Source: Steromphala cineraria (lineage: Eukaryota; Mollusca; Gastropoda; Trochida; Trochidae). Taken from it: a stretch of 64,000 bases of DNA. Position 1 is the stretch's first letter. Every line of letters begins with the position of its first letter. Location: contig OU744726.1 of the NCBI GenBank assembly GCA_916613615.1, positions 61,272,987-61,336,986 on the forward strand. Direction: 5' to 3'. This document shows, piece after piece, positions 25,201-33,774 of this stretch. The position numbers were made by a program, and so were the translations under genes. The notes under the pieces are model-generated. The model was not told the DNA's origin. It searched no databases and saw only the letters and a program-made list of their open reading frames with translations.

Positions 25201-28200
25201 AATTACCTACAAGGGCAGTTACATCGGAGTTCATATTTTTCATATGATGATATCACTTATTCATTGTAATGTCATTTAATAACAGGGTTTTACGTGATGC
25301 AACTTTCCTGAGTATTTGACGCAGAAAATGTCAGGAGGACCCCCAAAAACTAATCATGTGGGTCCTCTGTGACTCACTATTATTCTGATACAAATATCTA
25401 ATCTTTCAATGAAAACACATTTCAGTATGATTTTCATGTCAAGATGGTATTAAAACATCAACCAATAACCATGCCATTAAAGGCAATCTTTATCAACCTT
25501 TCCATTAAGTATAAAACTTCTATAATGTTTTTAAGGACTCCTGAAATAGGAAAAGGACTCCTAAAAATATATGCTCTGAGTCCCCAGGACTCTCGGTTTT
25601 GATTGACTATGTAAAACCCTGTAATAAGCATTGCTTGGACGTCACTGTTCGCCTATGACGTTGTGTTCTACAAGGGCTGGCGACGGCTTATACACCTTTG
25701 CTGGAGGTATATCTAAGTATTTTTTTTTTAATTTTGTGACAACAGTAATAAACTGAATATTATGTTCATGTCCATGACATACTATGTTTATGACATTTGT
25801 GCCTAAATATCAGTATATCCCTCCCTCTCACTCAGGAAATATCAATATTTGGGCACTTGTGTTGTTAACATAGTATGTCATGGACACTCATATAAGATCC
25901 TCTATATAAGGATAGCAAATATTGTTGAGTGAATGCCTCATTTGGCAGAAAGTAAAAAGGAAACTTGTGTCATGAAAATATAACAAACTTGTACATTACA
26001 AATGTAGTTAAGTTTCATTACAGTAGAACATGGATAAAGCGAACTCAGATAAAGCGAACTCAGATATAGCGAATATAGATATATAGAGATATAGTAAAAC
26101 ACATTTTTATGTCCCCTCAGAAGCCCTATGTGTGACAAATAAACATGAGTAGTGAATACCGGATATAGCGAACTAAATTTGTTGGTCCCTTGGAGTTCGT
26201 TATATCCGTGTTCTACTGTACTTGACAAAGCCCATTATACAATATAAGTTGTTTGCTAGTATTTAAAGATGTTTATTCTCACCCAGAGATTTGGCGTTGA
26301 ATCTTCATGTACAATGACTTGGTGTTTGTGTTTAGAAGTGCTCTGATTGGCTGACTCTTCAACTTCAAATCCGTTCAGAACCAAAGTATCCTGACAACAA
26401 CAAATGTGAGTTGATCAATCGAGAAAAAATACCTTACCTGAAAAGAACTTCTGTAATCATCCTATACAAGTGCGTGGGCCGTTACCATAACTAAATGATC
26501 TTCTGATAGAGGACATGTTTAGGAAAACCTCTTGGAAGAGGAAAGTGAGTGAGTTAATGTTTTACGCCCTTTTCGGCAATATTTAAGTCATTACTTTTGA
26601 CATTTATGGTTTTATGGATGTCAAACTTATTGATTTTCAATTTAAGTTTTTACATGGTATTATATATTCCAAAAGAGAGCTTTTAAAAATGAAACTGATG
26701 GATAATGACACTTGTAGCTTTTGTAATGACACACAGGAATCCATATGCCATGTTTATTGGGATTGTAATGAAACCAAGATATTTTGGAATGATGTTGAGA
26801 ATTGGCTAAATACCTATCCCAAGCTGGAAATTAAAATAACAAAATATTTGGTTTGGTTTGGTAGTTTATATTTAAAAAAAATACTAAACCAAATTATTTT
26901 CTCAGCAAAAAGGCATATTCATATATGCAATATCAAAAATATTATTCCAAAACTTGGCAACTTTTTGAAAACATTAAAATTGATTTACCAGGCTGAAAAA
27001 TTTATTGCTAAAAGAAATAATAATGAACAAATATGTGAAAACAAATGGTTTCCTTTCATCCCATACCTTTGACTTAACATGCAATTTTATATATATATAT
27101 ATAAAAAAAATGTTGACTTTTCATAGATATGTTTTTGTAATGTCATCATGACTCCTTTGTCGTGTCGCTGTCATGACATGGTTTATGTAAACATGTAACT
27201 GGGAACGAATAAAAAAAAAAAAAAAAAAAAAATATTTAAGTCATTAGCGGCTTTAGAAGAGAGTGGGCAACATATTGCTAACACTATGTTTAAACTAAAC
27301 CTAGATGAAGGATCAAATGCGTCTCCCAAAGGTTTCTGTTTCACCTCTTCGAGATTGGGAAAGACATTTTTGACAATGGGTCATTTTCAGGGTTCTTGGT
27401 AATTTTCAAATTTCAAATGTGCCATTGCCATTTATATAAAAATTTAATGTGCAAAATGGCCCAATCACTGTCTCTTGTCATAAGTGTATCAAACTAGGGT
27501 CAGAACATGTGTCGATACAAAGAGTTGTCAGACCATAGGGAAAGAATAAGTTTGACGAAAATATTTGATAACTTTCATCCCTCAGAAAAGGGTGATTTGA
27601 ATCAGATTGGCAATACCTCATCAAGCTTTACTTATGTTATCTGGTGATAAATCATCTTAGAACTCACCCCCTTCTTGGCGCTGTTGATTCCGTCAGCGTA
27701 GTCTCCATACAGGAACACATTGATGGTACTTGTAGAATCAGCAGCTGAGGAGACCACAACAATACTCTCAATAACTGTTTTTCATACATCCTTGATAATC
27801 CAGCGCTTTTGTTTCGATTAATCTACACTACAGCCCTGGAAAAGCTTAATAGGGGTTTTACCTCCAACTCAATTACCTCCCTTTGCAATGACTCAGCAAA
27901 CAACTTGCTTTCTAACAACCATACGAAATCATTTGATGTCGCGAACGTTCGAGTTGTTTTTGCACTTGGTGTCTACATTTCGTTTCTGATTGGATAACAT
28001 TGACGCAAAGGGAGGTAATTGAGTTTGAGGTAAGCCCCTGTTAAGTTTTCCTGGGCTCTAGTGTAGATTAATCGGACAAAAGTGCTGGGTTATCGATGAT
28101 GTTCTTTATACTACTACAGTAGAACACGGATATAACGAACTCCAAGGGACCAAAAATTTAGTTTGCTATATCCGTTGACCGTTGTTCACTAGTCGCTTTT

Positions 28201-30106
28201 GACCCCCATGCATAGGGCTTTTGACAGGACTTTAAAAAAATTTCATTATATCTGTTTGTTCACTATATCTCAGTTTGCTATATCTGTGTTCTACTGTACT
28301 TTCATTTTTACATAAAAAATCATCAGCTCTTATTTCTAATATAAATAATAATCATGATCATATCTGATACTTACAGTCATTTATCACAAGCTTCCTATGA
28401 GTCCCAGAACGGACCTGCTGGACATCCCATAATGTATGGATCTTTCCCTGTCAAAGATAAACAATAGGACATCTAAATCTTACAACCTAAAAGGTTATAG
28501 GGGCAACTAATAAAATCAAAAGGAACTTACTGGTTTACAGAGGCTGCATAATTCTAATATCATTTTATTGGGTGTTTGTCGGTGAAATTATCATTTCTAA
28601 AGTCAATTTGGCAAATAGTCAATCATTTAAATGGCAATTGGCCTATTAAAGAGATGGTCCCATCAGGGTATTTTTTGTGGAGATGAAATTCAAGGAAAGT
28701 TCCGAGTTAAGAAAATATGTTATTAGTACAAGATTATCACACAATCCAACTGAAACATGCTACTATTGATATTATTTTTATAGATTTACATTCAACAACT
28801 TGATAAAGAAGAGAACTTACTCTGTCAAAAACAAAAGCAACAAGAAGTGAAGCCATTCATCGGCACTACGATTGTGAAAAACATTGCTACAGCATTACAA
28901 GGCATTGTCGATTAGTTTTATCAATAATACTTTGTAAATGTGCAGTTCATCTGTCAATACATTAAGTTTACTATTATTTTATTGTAAAATTTTCAACGGT
29001 ACAGTGCTTTTGCATGTCATTTTCCCAAAATTTTAAATGGCGGACCGAACATTGATAGATTAACCTCTTTAAAATAGGAGTCTTAATAGTTCAGCATCAA
29101 CCTGAATAAAAACAAGATGTGTTTGTGAAACACGAATGCCCCCGGATGCTTCCTGCTCGCGGTGTCAAGGTCGAGGTCACAAGGTCAAATGTCATGGTGT
29201 CATCTGAAAGGTCTCATCACAAGGGATCCATATGTCAAGTATCAAAGACCTAGCTCTGACCAATCAAAAGTTATGACCAAGGTTAAAGTTTTTGTGGACA
29301 AACGGACAGACGGACGGACAGACGGACAGGTGAAAAACAATATACCCCCGGAATCTCCGATTCGGGGGCATAAAAACTTGGGGTGAAGATTATCTGACCA
29401 ACTGCAGTGTTGTTCCTAGAGGGGGTCCTGGGAACATTTGCCCACCTAATTTGTTTGGTGTCCCTTAAAATTATTAGATGTAGGTTACTTTTACCGTTGT
29501 AAAGGGCGCATCTGCTTAAAATTTGCCAAAATGACCCCCTCAGCTGATCACCTAGGGACAACACTGCAACTGACTCAGTATATCTTCATTCTGGTACCCA
29601 GATTATAACACAGGAATCTCAATAGTATGACGCGCCCCCTATAAAAAAAATATTCCCCAAAGTTACTTCTACAGCTTTGACACAGTGAGTTCACTGCATC
29701 TCCAAACTGCCTCTATATCATCTCTTGAGATAATTTGGGCAAAATTTTACCATCTTCGCTAGCAGAAGCATTTTGGTGAAGGTGAAAAAGCATCTGTGAA
29801 GATGCCTTGACAGGTTGGCCACCTGAGGTCTAGAACAACAAAAAAGTTATGGTGAGGTTGTAACAGCTTCGGTAGCCCTATAAGGGCATGTCCACAAGTG
29901 GCCAAGGGATAACGGGGTGAGTGGAGATACTGTGGAAGGTACACCAATAGTACTGCATCAACCTGAATGAAAGCCTTGTGGTGGAGATTATCTGGTGAAA
30001 GTCGCTTCAGATCAAAGAAGAAAGCTCCGGGGGTTTCATGGATAACTTCCTCCAGCAAATGTTTCACTGTTTCAGTTGGTTTTCTTTTCAGGACTTTTAC
30101 AGGCAT
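7260..30106 (-). CDS. POT1: Protection of telomeres protein 1 (POT1), 16 coding exons
   Basis: POT1 binds the single-stranded 3' telomeric overhang through paired OB folds and joins shelterin via TPP1. Exons 5'->3': 30106-29963, 28447-28375, 27744-27668, 26390-26283, 24728-24675, 23862-23754, 22920-22784, 20857-20726, 18492-18385, 17802-17729, 16426-16291, 15981-15507, 14422-14260, 11019-10970, 8911-8829, 7457-7260. All have AG/GT borders and matching phases, giving 2121 nt (706 aa). OB1 starts near residue 155 (SGTVVDIYGVVKFLKPP; LTCVLFL; VGNVVRFHRLK). OB2 contains FNLICQ, RVWDGTRP and LHRGTTYGRG (residues ~280-420). A Ser/Lys/Glu-rich linker follows (~425-542). OB3 contains HKAPYKFRVKARV, CSNC, CPTC, MIQLLLHDGSAG and DKFF, and the protein ends FHIFDTVVA. 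The start ATG has A at -3. The first donor (cag|gttgat) is weak; gca|gtacta six bases on is an in-phase alternative. Residues 1-152 precede the usual POT1 start (see findings). Confidence 0.94.
7797..8250 (+). repeat. dispersed repeat, first copy
   Basis: The segment beginning 'ccaaaacagaataaaattcc' and ending near 'cagattttgttggaatgatt' also occurs at 17930-18150 in the same orientation. It includes a recurrent 'agtacttttccaggac' motif repeated several times up to 8250. It is the intron between POT1 exons 15 and 16 and has no coding role. Confidence 0.6.
9346..9710. mobile_element. 360-bp palindromic MITE family A, copy 2
   Basis: One of the best-preserved copies: TTTAAAGGGGCAGTAGCACG at the left and CGTGCTACTGCCCCTTTAAA at the right. 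It lies within the POT1 intron between exons 14 and 15. It is inverted relative to copies 1 and 4 and in the same orientation as copies 3, 5 and 6. Confidence 0.9.
10100..10845 (+). mobile_element. hairpin-ended repeat with an internal ~170-bp duplication
   Basis: The left end carries 'atatcccccgcaaatttc' and the right end a perfect hairpin, 'ccccgcaacttcgttgcgggg'-like (near 10816-10843: cccgcaacttcgttgttgcggg). Inside, a segment reading 'attgttcttcatgacacacc ... tttagaagttgtgagccgga' occurs twice (10360-10470 and 10515-10625) and a third time more diverged (10680-10780). 'ggacagacggtacc' precedes the hairpin. Similar hairpin-terminated elements are at 29105-29375, 46771-47645 and 55650-55765. 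It lies in the POT1 intron between exons 14 and 15. Confidence 0.65.
11021..12180. other. POT1 intron 13, distal part, no feature seen
   Basis: AT-rich intron sequence. I looked on the minus strand for an additional exon. A tempting segment ends at a good donor near 11065 (ctt|gtaagt), but its phases are incompatible with both neighbouring exons. Nothing else was convincing. Confidence 0.5.
12186..12290 (+). repeat. ~100-bp dispersed repeat (gatgcagaaatctgtctatt), plus copy
   Basis: Contains the palindromic core 'gccggacatgtccg' followed by 'gattgggaatcc', 'gaccgattgg' and 'gtcggacattcaag'. A near-identical copy is present in reverse orientation at 16555-16650. Both are in POT1 introns, so a transcript could fold these two blocks together over 4.3 kb. 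Confidence 0.75.
12985..13745. mobile_element. MITE family B with long inverted ends, interrupted by a second MITE
   Basis: The left arm (from 'atctacatcctgctacatca' near 12990) reads through 'gcgtatatgtctctgcg' and 'caacctatcccc'. The right arm (to about 13745) is its reverse complement ('ggggataggttg', 'gagacatatacgctgatgta', 'gcaggatgacatat'). A second, uninterrupted copy in inverted orientation is at 56036-56483. Short open frames on both strands are artefacts of the palindrome. It lies in POT1 intron 13. Confidence 0.8.
13243..13561. mobile_element. MITE family C (gtaccgtatttcctctaata) nested in family B
   Basis: The ends are AGTACCGTATTTCCTCTAAT and ATTAGAGGAAATACGGTACT, with several 'ggcgcttattagagaccc' repeats inside. 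Comparison with the uninterrupted family B copy at 56036-56483 shows that this block is absent there ('aaccaatacgagtgc...'). The host element therefore inserted first and this one later. Confidence 0.8.
14260..14422 (-). other. POT1: POT1 exon 13: first half of the C-terminal OB fold with CSNC
   Basis: Encodes ILDHPHIKRSKIRDVLEHKA and PYKFRVKARVWDYHPVP, then FVHVYCSNCNF. It aligns with the vertebrate POT1 segment that ends in a CPKC zinc-binding pair. The acceptor is tttctag|tg and the donor ttttct|gtgagt. The exon ends two bases into a leucine codon that the 50-nt exon 14 (11019-10970) completes, bringing CPTC 11 residues after CSNC. Confidence 0.85.
16128..16212 (+). repeat. short dispersed repeat 'gtgagttattgttttacgcc'
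   Basis: A ~50-bp motif (gtgagttattgttttacgcc, gcttgggcaatatttcagcc) that recurs in both orientations at 26547, 38045, 41205, 41870, 48350 and 50225. It looks like the conserved part of an old SINE family. Confidence 0.7.
16442..16545. mobile_element. partial copy of MITE family E beside POT1 exon 11
   Basis: The sequence 'gtctgattaaatttaatcat' followed by 'ttccgaggaat' matches the left end of the complete element at 38474-38906. It starts only about 15 bp upstream (in transcript sense) of the POT1 exon 11 acceptor at 16427. The far end is unclear. Confidence 0.5.
16555..16650 (-). repeat. ~100-bp dispersed repeat, minus copy
   Basis: Reverse complement of the block at 12186-12290 with about 90% identity by eye, including the 'cggacatgtccg' palindrome. 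Confidence 0.75.
17508..17665 (+). mobile_element. short MITE family D, copy 1
   Basis: Contains 'gggggccctggggaactttg', 'tttgctaacatgaccccctc' and 'agctgatcacctaggatcaa'. A second copy at 29406-29567 has intact ends. POT1 intron 10-11 region. Confidence 0.65.
17930..18150 (+). repeat. dispersed repeat, second copy
   Basis: Same orientation and content as 7797-8000 ('caaaacagaataaaattcca', 'cagattttgttggaatgatt'), within the POT1 intron between exons 9 and 10. Confidence 0.65.
18811..20014. mobile_element. 1.2-kb non-autonomous DNA transposon, hAT-like ends
   Basis: Inverted ends AAGGCTGCAACGATACACT and AGTGTATCGTTGCAGCCTT enclose subterminal 'acgatacgatacgtatct' repeats. The flanks are ATTTCTAAT on both sides (to 18810 and from 20016), an 8-9 bp target duplication that fits the hAT superfamily. 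There is no transposase frame inside. It sits in the POT1 intron between exons 8 and 9. Confidence 0.8.
20209..20712 (+). mobile_element. tRNA-derived SINE
   Basis: The first ~72 bp look like a tRNA: an A-box-like 'ggtggccgagtcagc' and a B box 'gggttcaagcccc'. This is an internal RNA polymerase III promoter. The body includes 'cccagtccacccagctgtaa' and 'gggtacc', and the 3' end reads 'ggcgctatacaaataatc'. The architecture fits a molluscan V-SINE-like family (inference). It is antisense to POT1, and its 3' end stops about 13 bp from the donor of POT1 exon 8 (20725). Confidence 0.75.
21025..22352 (-). mobile_element. Tc1-type transposon with both terminal repeats and a broken DD34E transposase
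   Basis: The ends are TACTGGTGGAAATGAATAAA and, inverted, TACTGATGGAAACGAATAAG, each next to TA. On the minus strand an N-terminal helix-turn-helix region (22156-21929; SICQTARQFNKSKSVISRLW) is followed by a catalytic part (21709-21230). The latter contains FSDESRF, the SVMVWGCI segment, QHDNARPHTA and SPDINPIEHLWD. There are 34 residues between the second D and the E. The two parts are in different frames separated by stops near 21929 and a frameshift near 21700, so this copy is inactive. It lies within the POT1 intron between exons 7 and 8. Confidence 0.9.
23018..23070 (+). repeat. 'aaatagagccattggctcag' head repeat
   Basis: Short copy of the palindromic head also seen at 1252, 42325 (inverted) and 55107, followed by 'tagctcatcgggcctgtaag'. 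No tandem units follow here. Confidence 0.5.
23865..24480. repeat. ~100-bp tandem repeat around 'gggagataactcag'
   Basis: Four diverged units of the form 'ggagataactcag ... gcataccac ... aatggaatt ... catcag' occur at about 23870, 24210, 24305 and 24415. The 257-bp MITE interrupts the first. The array begins at the very acceptor of POT1 exon 6. Confidence 0.6.
23945..24201. mobile_element. 257-bp MITE with 9-bp target duplication
   Basis: The inverted arms are about 110 bp each: CATCCTGTCTCAGGGTAC at the left and GTACCCTGAGACAGGATG at the right, with 'gaatctagcttctgagccca' in the right arm matching the left. TCATCAGGG flanks both sides (23936-23944 and 24202-24210). It inserted about 80 bp upstream of the POT1 exon 6 acceptor, into a tandem repeat. 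Confidence 0.9.
24767..25202. mobile_element. ~430-bp MITE family F, copy 1
   Basis: Ends TTAAAGGCACCAATCGAGCG and CGCTCGAATGGTCCCTTTAA. The interior 'catcgtagcttcgatgattgg'-like stretch is shared, inverted, with 35937-36364 and, more diverged, with 28646-29073. The left end is about 40 bp upstream (transcript sense) of POT1 exon 5. Confidence 0.8.
25769..25887. repeat. 119-bp hairpin (inverted repeat)
   Basis: Left arm 'gtccatgacatactatgtt', then 'tgacatttgtgcctaaatat'. The right arm is complementary ('atatttgggcacttgtg', 'aacatagtatgtcatggac'). The loop contains 'ccctccctctcact'. Probably a small MITE. No target duplication was established. Confidence 0.7.
26021..26218. mobile_element. pogo/Tigger-like MITE, copy 1
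   Basis: Ends CAGTAGAACATGGATAAAGC and GTTATATCCGTGTTCTACTG, flanked by TA on both sides. Internal repeats of 'gataaagcgaactca' occur. The end sequence and TA target fit the pogo/Tigger group (family knowledge). POT1 intron between exons 4 and 5. Confidence 0.8.
26547..26593 (+). repeat. short dispersed SINE-like repeat, split by a LINE
   Basis: 'gagtgagttaatgttttacg' and 'ggcaatatttaagtcatt' match the family at 16128. The remainder ('tcattagcgg') reappears after the LINE at 27241. Confidence 0.7.
26594..27230 (+). mobile_element. 5'-truncated LINE with poly(A) tail and 16-bp target duplication
   Basis: An open frame (26614-27072) encodes the extreme C-terminus of a non-LTR retrotransposon protein: 'FQFKFLHGIIYSKRELLKMK' then CSFCNDTQESICHVYWDC, the CCHC-type tail. 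It ends with about 20 A residues. AATATTTAAGTCATTA occurs exactly on both sides (26578-26593 and 27231-27246). This is a textbook target-primed insertion, antisense to POT1 in the intron between exons 3 and 4. Confidence 0.92.
27787..28100. mobile_element. ~310-bp palindromic MITE
   Basis: The arms pair over more than 100 bp: 'ttgataatccagcgcttttg' with 'caaaagtgctgggttatcga', 'gattaatctacactacagcc' with 'ctagtgtagattaatc', and 'caattacctccctttgc' with 'gcaaagggaggtaattg'. It is about 45 bp upstream (transcript sense) of POT1 exon 3. No coding capacity. Confidence 0.8.
28117..28296. mobile_element. pogo/Tigger-like MITE, copy 2
   Basis: Ends CAGTAGAACACGGATATAAC and GCTATATCTGTGTTCTACTG with flanking TA, like the copy at 26021-26218. 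It lies about 80 bp from the POT1 exon 2 donor. Confidence 0.8.
28646..29073. mobile_element. ~430-bp MITE family F, copy 2 (diverged)
   Basis: Begins TTAAAGAGATGGTCCCATCA and ends 'ttaacctctttaa'. The interior shares 'gaagccattcatcggcacta' and 'aatggcggaccga' with the copy at 35937-36364. Confidence 0.65.
29105..29375 (+). mobile_element. hairpin-ended repeat with AGGTCA runs
   Basis: Starts 'aacacgaatgcccccggatg', includes 'gtcaaggtcgaggtcacaag', a GACGGACGGACA microsatellite and the terminal hairpin 'cccccggaatctccgattcg'. Related by layout to the elements at 10100, 46771 and 55650. Confidence 0.65.
29406..29567 (+). mobile_element. short MITE family D, copy 2
   Basis: Ends AGTGTTGTTCCTAG and CTAGGGACAACACT. 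The interior matches 17508-17665. It is in POT1 intron 1, about 400 bp from exon 1. Confidence 0.75.
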
Positions 30107-32979
30107 GGTTATGTGTACTTGGAAAGGACATCACTGAAATATAAAATCTTCAAATAAATGTGAACTTATTCAAATGTAGGTAAGAGTAATCTTAATCTGC
30201 AGAAACCTGTTTTTGAAAATAATATTTTTAGCTCTATCACTTGCAGATTGTCAACTTCCTTGCTATCAAAGTAACTTTGATAATCTGCGACAGAGATAAG
30301 AGTGAGTGGGAGTATGGCTAGTGACCCTATTATCGTGGTAACCCTATCATCGTGGTAAACTCAGTTGAGTCTCCAATGCCTACAAGGAATATTTATTTTT
30401 TCAGAGAACATCATAGATGAATAAACTAAATACTGAGGCATCTAAAAAAACATTTTTTTCAAATGTTCAGTAATATTTTCTCACATTTTCAGTGATCTGA
30501 AATATTGAGTATCATTTTCATTTATGAAATATTAACTGCATGTGCAATAAATTAAGTAACGATCCTGTCTTCACGAAATATTGTCCAGGAGTTTTTTTAT
30601 TTTGTTTGTGAACAGTTTGATAGATAACAAACAGAAATGTATGAAAGGAAACAAGTACTAATGGTTTCAAAGATGTTGAACGAAGTATTACATTTACTGC
30701 GAAAATAAGACACAAACTCTAAGATTATAACCTTTTTGTCAGATTAAAGTAGGTTATTTATGAGCATAAAATAGATTGCACCATTCTCTTTTCATTTTAT
30801 AGGTACGATTAATGTGAAAACGATGATCTCACTGTTCAGGAGCAATATAACTTGAATATTATATATAAAATTTAATTGTAAAAAAGGAGCATTTTGTTAA
30901 GATAGTGTTCAAATCACTTATCAAAAATGGCTGCTCAGTAAAACTTCGACAAGGCGCCTTTGTATTAGAATTTTAGTGTTACAGCTTTGCAAATATTGTG
31001 TTTAATATCCTGATATCAAATAAATTTTCATTCAATTGGTAAATAATAATCTTACATTGGTGGTTTTGTCTACAGAGAATAATTTATTAATTATATACTA
31101 TTTACCTTGATAATAGGGACACTTCAGATAAAATACATCACACTGATAAGATTTTTTATATCTATGTCCAAAAATATATTTTCCATAGATAGAAGTTTAA
31201 TTAACATATTTTGGAAGGATATATGTGCAGAGTTTAAAAACAAGAAACAATATTTAGATAGTACTTGTTTAAAGGGAAATATACATGTAAAACATTAAGA
31301 CCCACGATAATAGGGACCACCTTCATACTGCACTTTACCGGGCGCTAGTGATTTTATCTACAATACGTACCCACATTCTTACACTATACAAACTAACCCT
31401 AAAAGATCGTCGATATGGATCCAAGGGTTAAAAAAGATAGTCAACAGATATCTAAGGGCTAAAAAAGTCAGTCTTACGTGAATCCAAGGGTTAAAAAACT
31501 TACTTAGGGCCTACACTTGTGCCAATATCATTATAATTTATTAACCATTTTCAATCTGTATACTAAATCTATAACGTTTCAAGTTGTGGTTTTATATATC
31601 AAAATATTATAGATCAGAAATAATGTAATATACAAATTCTGCTTCAATGAACAGGAATAAATCTAAACTGATATATATACATGTGTATATTTCAAAGTTC
31701 GAGGCATTCAGAGTTATTGCCCTTTCCTCACGCTCACAGCTGCTGTCAAATCATGTTTACAGAGGGAGCCTTTTGATGCCTTTTCTGACCTTGACACGGA
31801 TATCTGATTTTATGCTCGGTTTCATCTGTATTTAAGTCACAATTTCTAAAATAGAATAAACTCCAACTATTTAAACCTTTTTACCTGTTCATCAATTTTC
31901 TTGGATACATAAAACACAACTTGTTCGAAAATGGCGGTAAATTTACTAACCTCGAAACAGTGTATTTATCTAGGATAATTTCATCATAATAAACGAATCA
32001 ATGATGTCAGAAAAAGATATCGAAAGTGGTACACTTATTTATCATTTAGTTCTTCAACGGACCAAACAAGTGAAAGTTATAACACGGTAAAAGCAAATTG
32101 ATACAAAAGGAAAGAGGTTAGAGACTTTTACATCGTATATTCTCAACAACTAAGCATTTATAAATTGTGATCGTCAAAGCGTCTGCTAGTTCTTGGAAGA
32201 ATTATTTGATTCTGTTAGACTTACATCCTGTTTGACCCCGGATTAACATTGTTAGTGCAGAAACTTATTTAAGGTATTACAAACAATACTATATATGAAG
32301 AAAATGAAAGAATCGTGACCATTTTTAATATGGACGCTTCATGATTTAGTCTTTTGCGTTCTGAGAAGTTCCTTTTAGAAAATTAATGAATAAGTTCTTT
32401 TTGAATAATATATATTTATATTTGCATATGTACCACTCTATCACTTATGCTTTTGAAGGAGATCGTTAATTGCATTTTAAACTTTTCAAACTATTGTTCT
32501 AGGGATATTGGGAGTTTGATGTGTGTCCATTTGGCTTTCAATAAACACTGTTATTTTGATCAACGAAGGATTAAAACAGAGACGCTCTATTTTATCTGTA
32601 TATGTTAATTGTTTCTAGTTGAAATCGTAAGTTGATTAAGAGAGCCTGCTTGTGTAAAGTAAATAACTGCAGGAAGTTTTAGTTTATTCAAAAAATTATT
32701 ACAAAATTCTACAAAACGTACAACAGTTTTTTTAGATTTATGTTCCGTACATGTCATTTAAATGAGAAAGCGTTGTGATTTGCAATGGATTTAAATCATC
32801 CAGATGTAAGTAAAGAAGAAATTCAAGTAAGTGTATTATCAAGCGGCATAGGCTGTCAGATCAGCCAATCCGTTTAAAAAGGACGAAATCCCTTAGCAAG
32901 TCTACAAGAAGCTTTGCGAGCACGATTTGTGAAATGACGATATTCAGTATTCTTTCTAGATATCTTTAGGAATAATAGG
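30107..32979. other. POT1-METAP2 spacer, proximal part
   Basis: No coding exon can be supported. The POT1 5' UTR runs upstream from 30107, and any non-coding first exon and promoter should lie here. No TATA element or CpG-rich block stands out. Short frames (for example 31107-31298) show no family features. Confidence 0.4.
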
Positions 32980-33116
32980 TATTTTATGGACAGACAACTT
33001 CTTTATTCAGTAAAGGCGACGTTTCGACATAGATGCTAGTGCCGTTGTTGTCGACATTAGTATTTATATGGAAACGATGCTTACATAAAATAAAGAAGTT
33101 GTCTATCCATAAAAAT
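32978..33116. repeat. ~135-bp hairpin (inverted repeat)
   Basis: Left arm 'ttttatggacagacaacttc' plus 'tttatt'; right arm 'aataaagaag' plus 'ttgtctatccataaaa'. The loop holds two diverged inverted segments ('gacgtttcgacatagatgct' against 'tttatatggaaacgatgc'). Likely a small MITE. Confidence 0.7.
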
Positions 33117-33404
33117 GCTTCTGATTTCTTAATGCTCCAACTTCTAAAATGCCATTTAAAGAGGTTAGATATGTTTTGCAATTATTTTTGTAATTTATAT
33201 ATTAACCACTTTTCATTTATAGTATAAATGTTGAGTACAAGTAGCCAACATCTCAACAAGCATTTATAAATAAACTGCAAACAAGAGATGGCGAGGTTAG
33301 GTTCACTGTGAGTCATTCTTACAATAAGGTTATCTTATTGTTGCATCTATTAGTATTATCGTCATCAGCATGAGCAGCTGCCACTTGATTAGTCAAAAAT
33401 GTCT

Positions 33405-33774
33405 TTAAAGGGGCAGTAGCACGTTTTTTGGTAATTTTATAAATATTTTAAAATTTTCACTGATCATTGTAAGTTAATGCTAAATGTATTATTGTGATAG
33501 TGTCAAAAATATCATAACACAAACCAATTATCCATAGTCAGAGGACAAAGTATGAAGATTCACCTAAAATCAATGGGCGGCCATTTTGTGTGAACACCTT
33601 TAATTCATTTTTTGTAAGAAAAGGGAATCGCATGGCTAAACTTTACATTATATATTTGAATTGTTACTGCTCCATTTAATTTAATTGCATTGTCTTTCAA
33701 GTGGAATCATTAATTTTCATTTTCCTGACATCACCTTTTATTACACCTAAAAACGTGCTACTGCCCCTTTAAAG
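33405..33774. mobile_element. 360-bp palindromic MITE family A, copy 3
   Basis: TTTAAAGGGGCAGTAGCACG ... CGTGCTACTGCCCCTTTAAA, flanked by TTAA on both sides. Located in the POT1-METAP2 spacer, 1.3 kb before the METAP2 start. Confidence 0.9.

Larger units (their letters stand above)
24675..30106 (-). other. POT1: POT1 exons 1-5: N-terminal extension with a predicted extra OB fold
   Basis: These five exons encode residues 1-152 ahead of the canonical POT1 OB1. After about 40 residues comes 'KAFIQGKIHTLWDVQQVRSG', then RKLVIND, INVFLYGDYADGI, KKGDTLVLNGFEVEES and HQVIVHEDSTPNLWLI. That alternation of strands, ending with a G-D-x-(L/V)-x-L-x-G strand, copies the layout of the downstream OB1 (QDVKSGT; VLFLKSHK; VGNVVRFHRLK; FSWLVYRS). 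Phases run 0, 1, 0, 0, 0 into exon 6, which begins with ATG directly at the acceptor. I infer an OB fold. The strand assignment is by eye. Confidence 0.75.
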
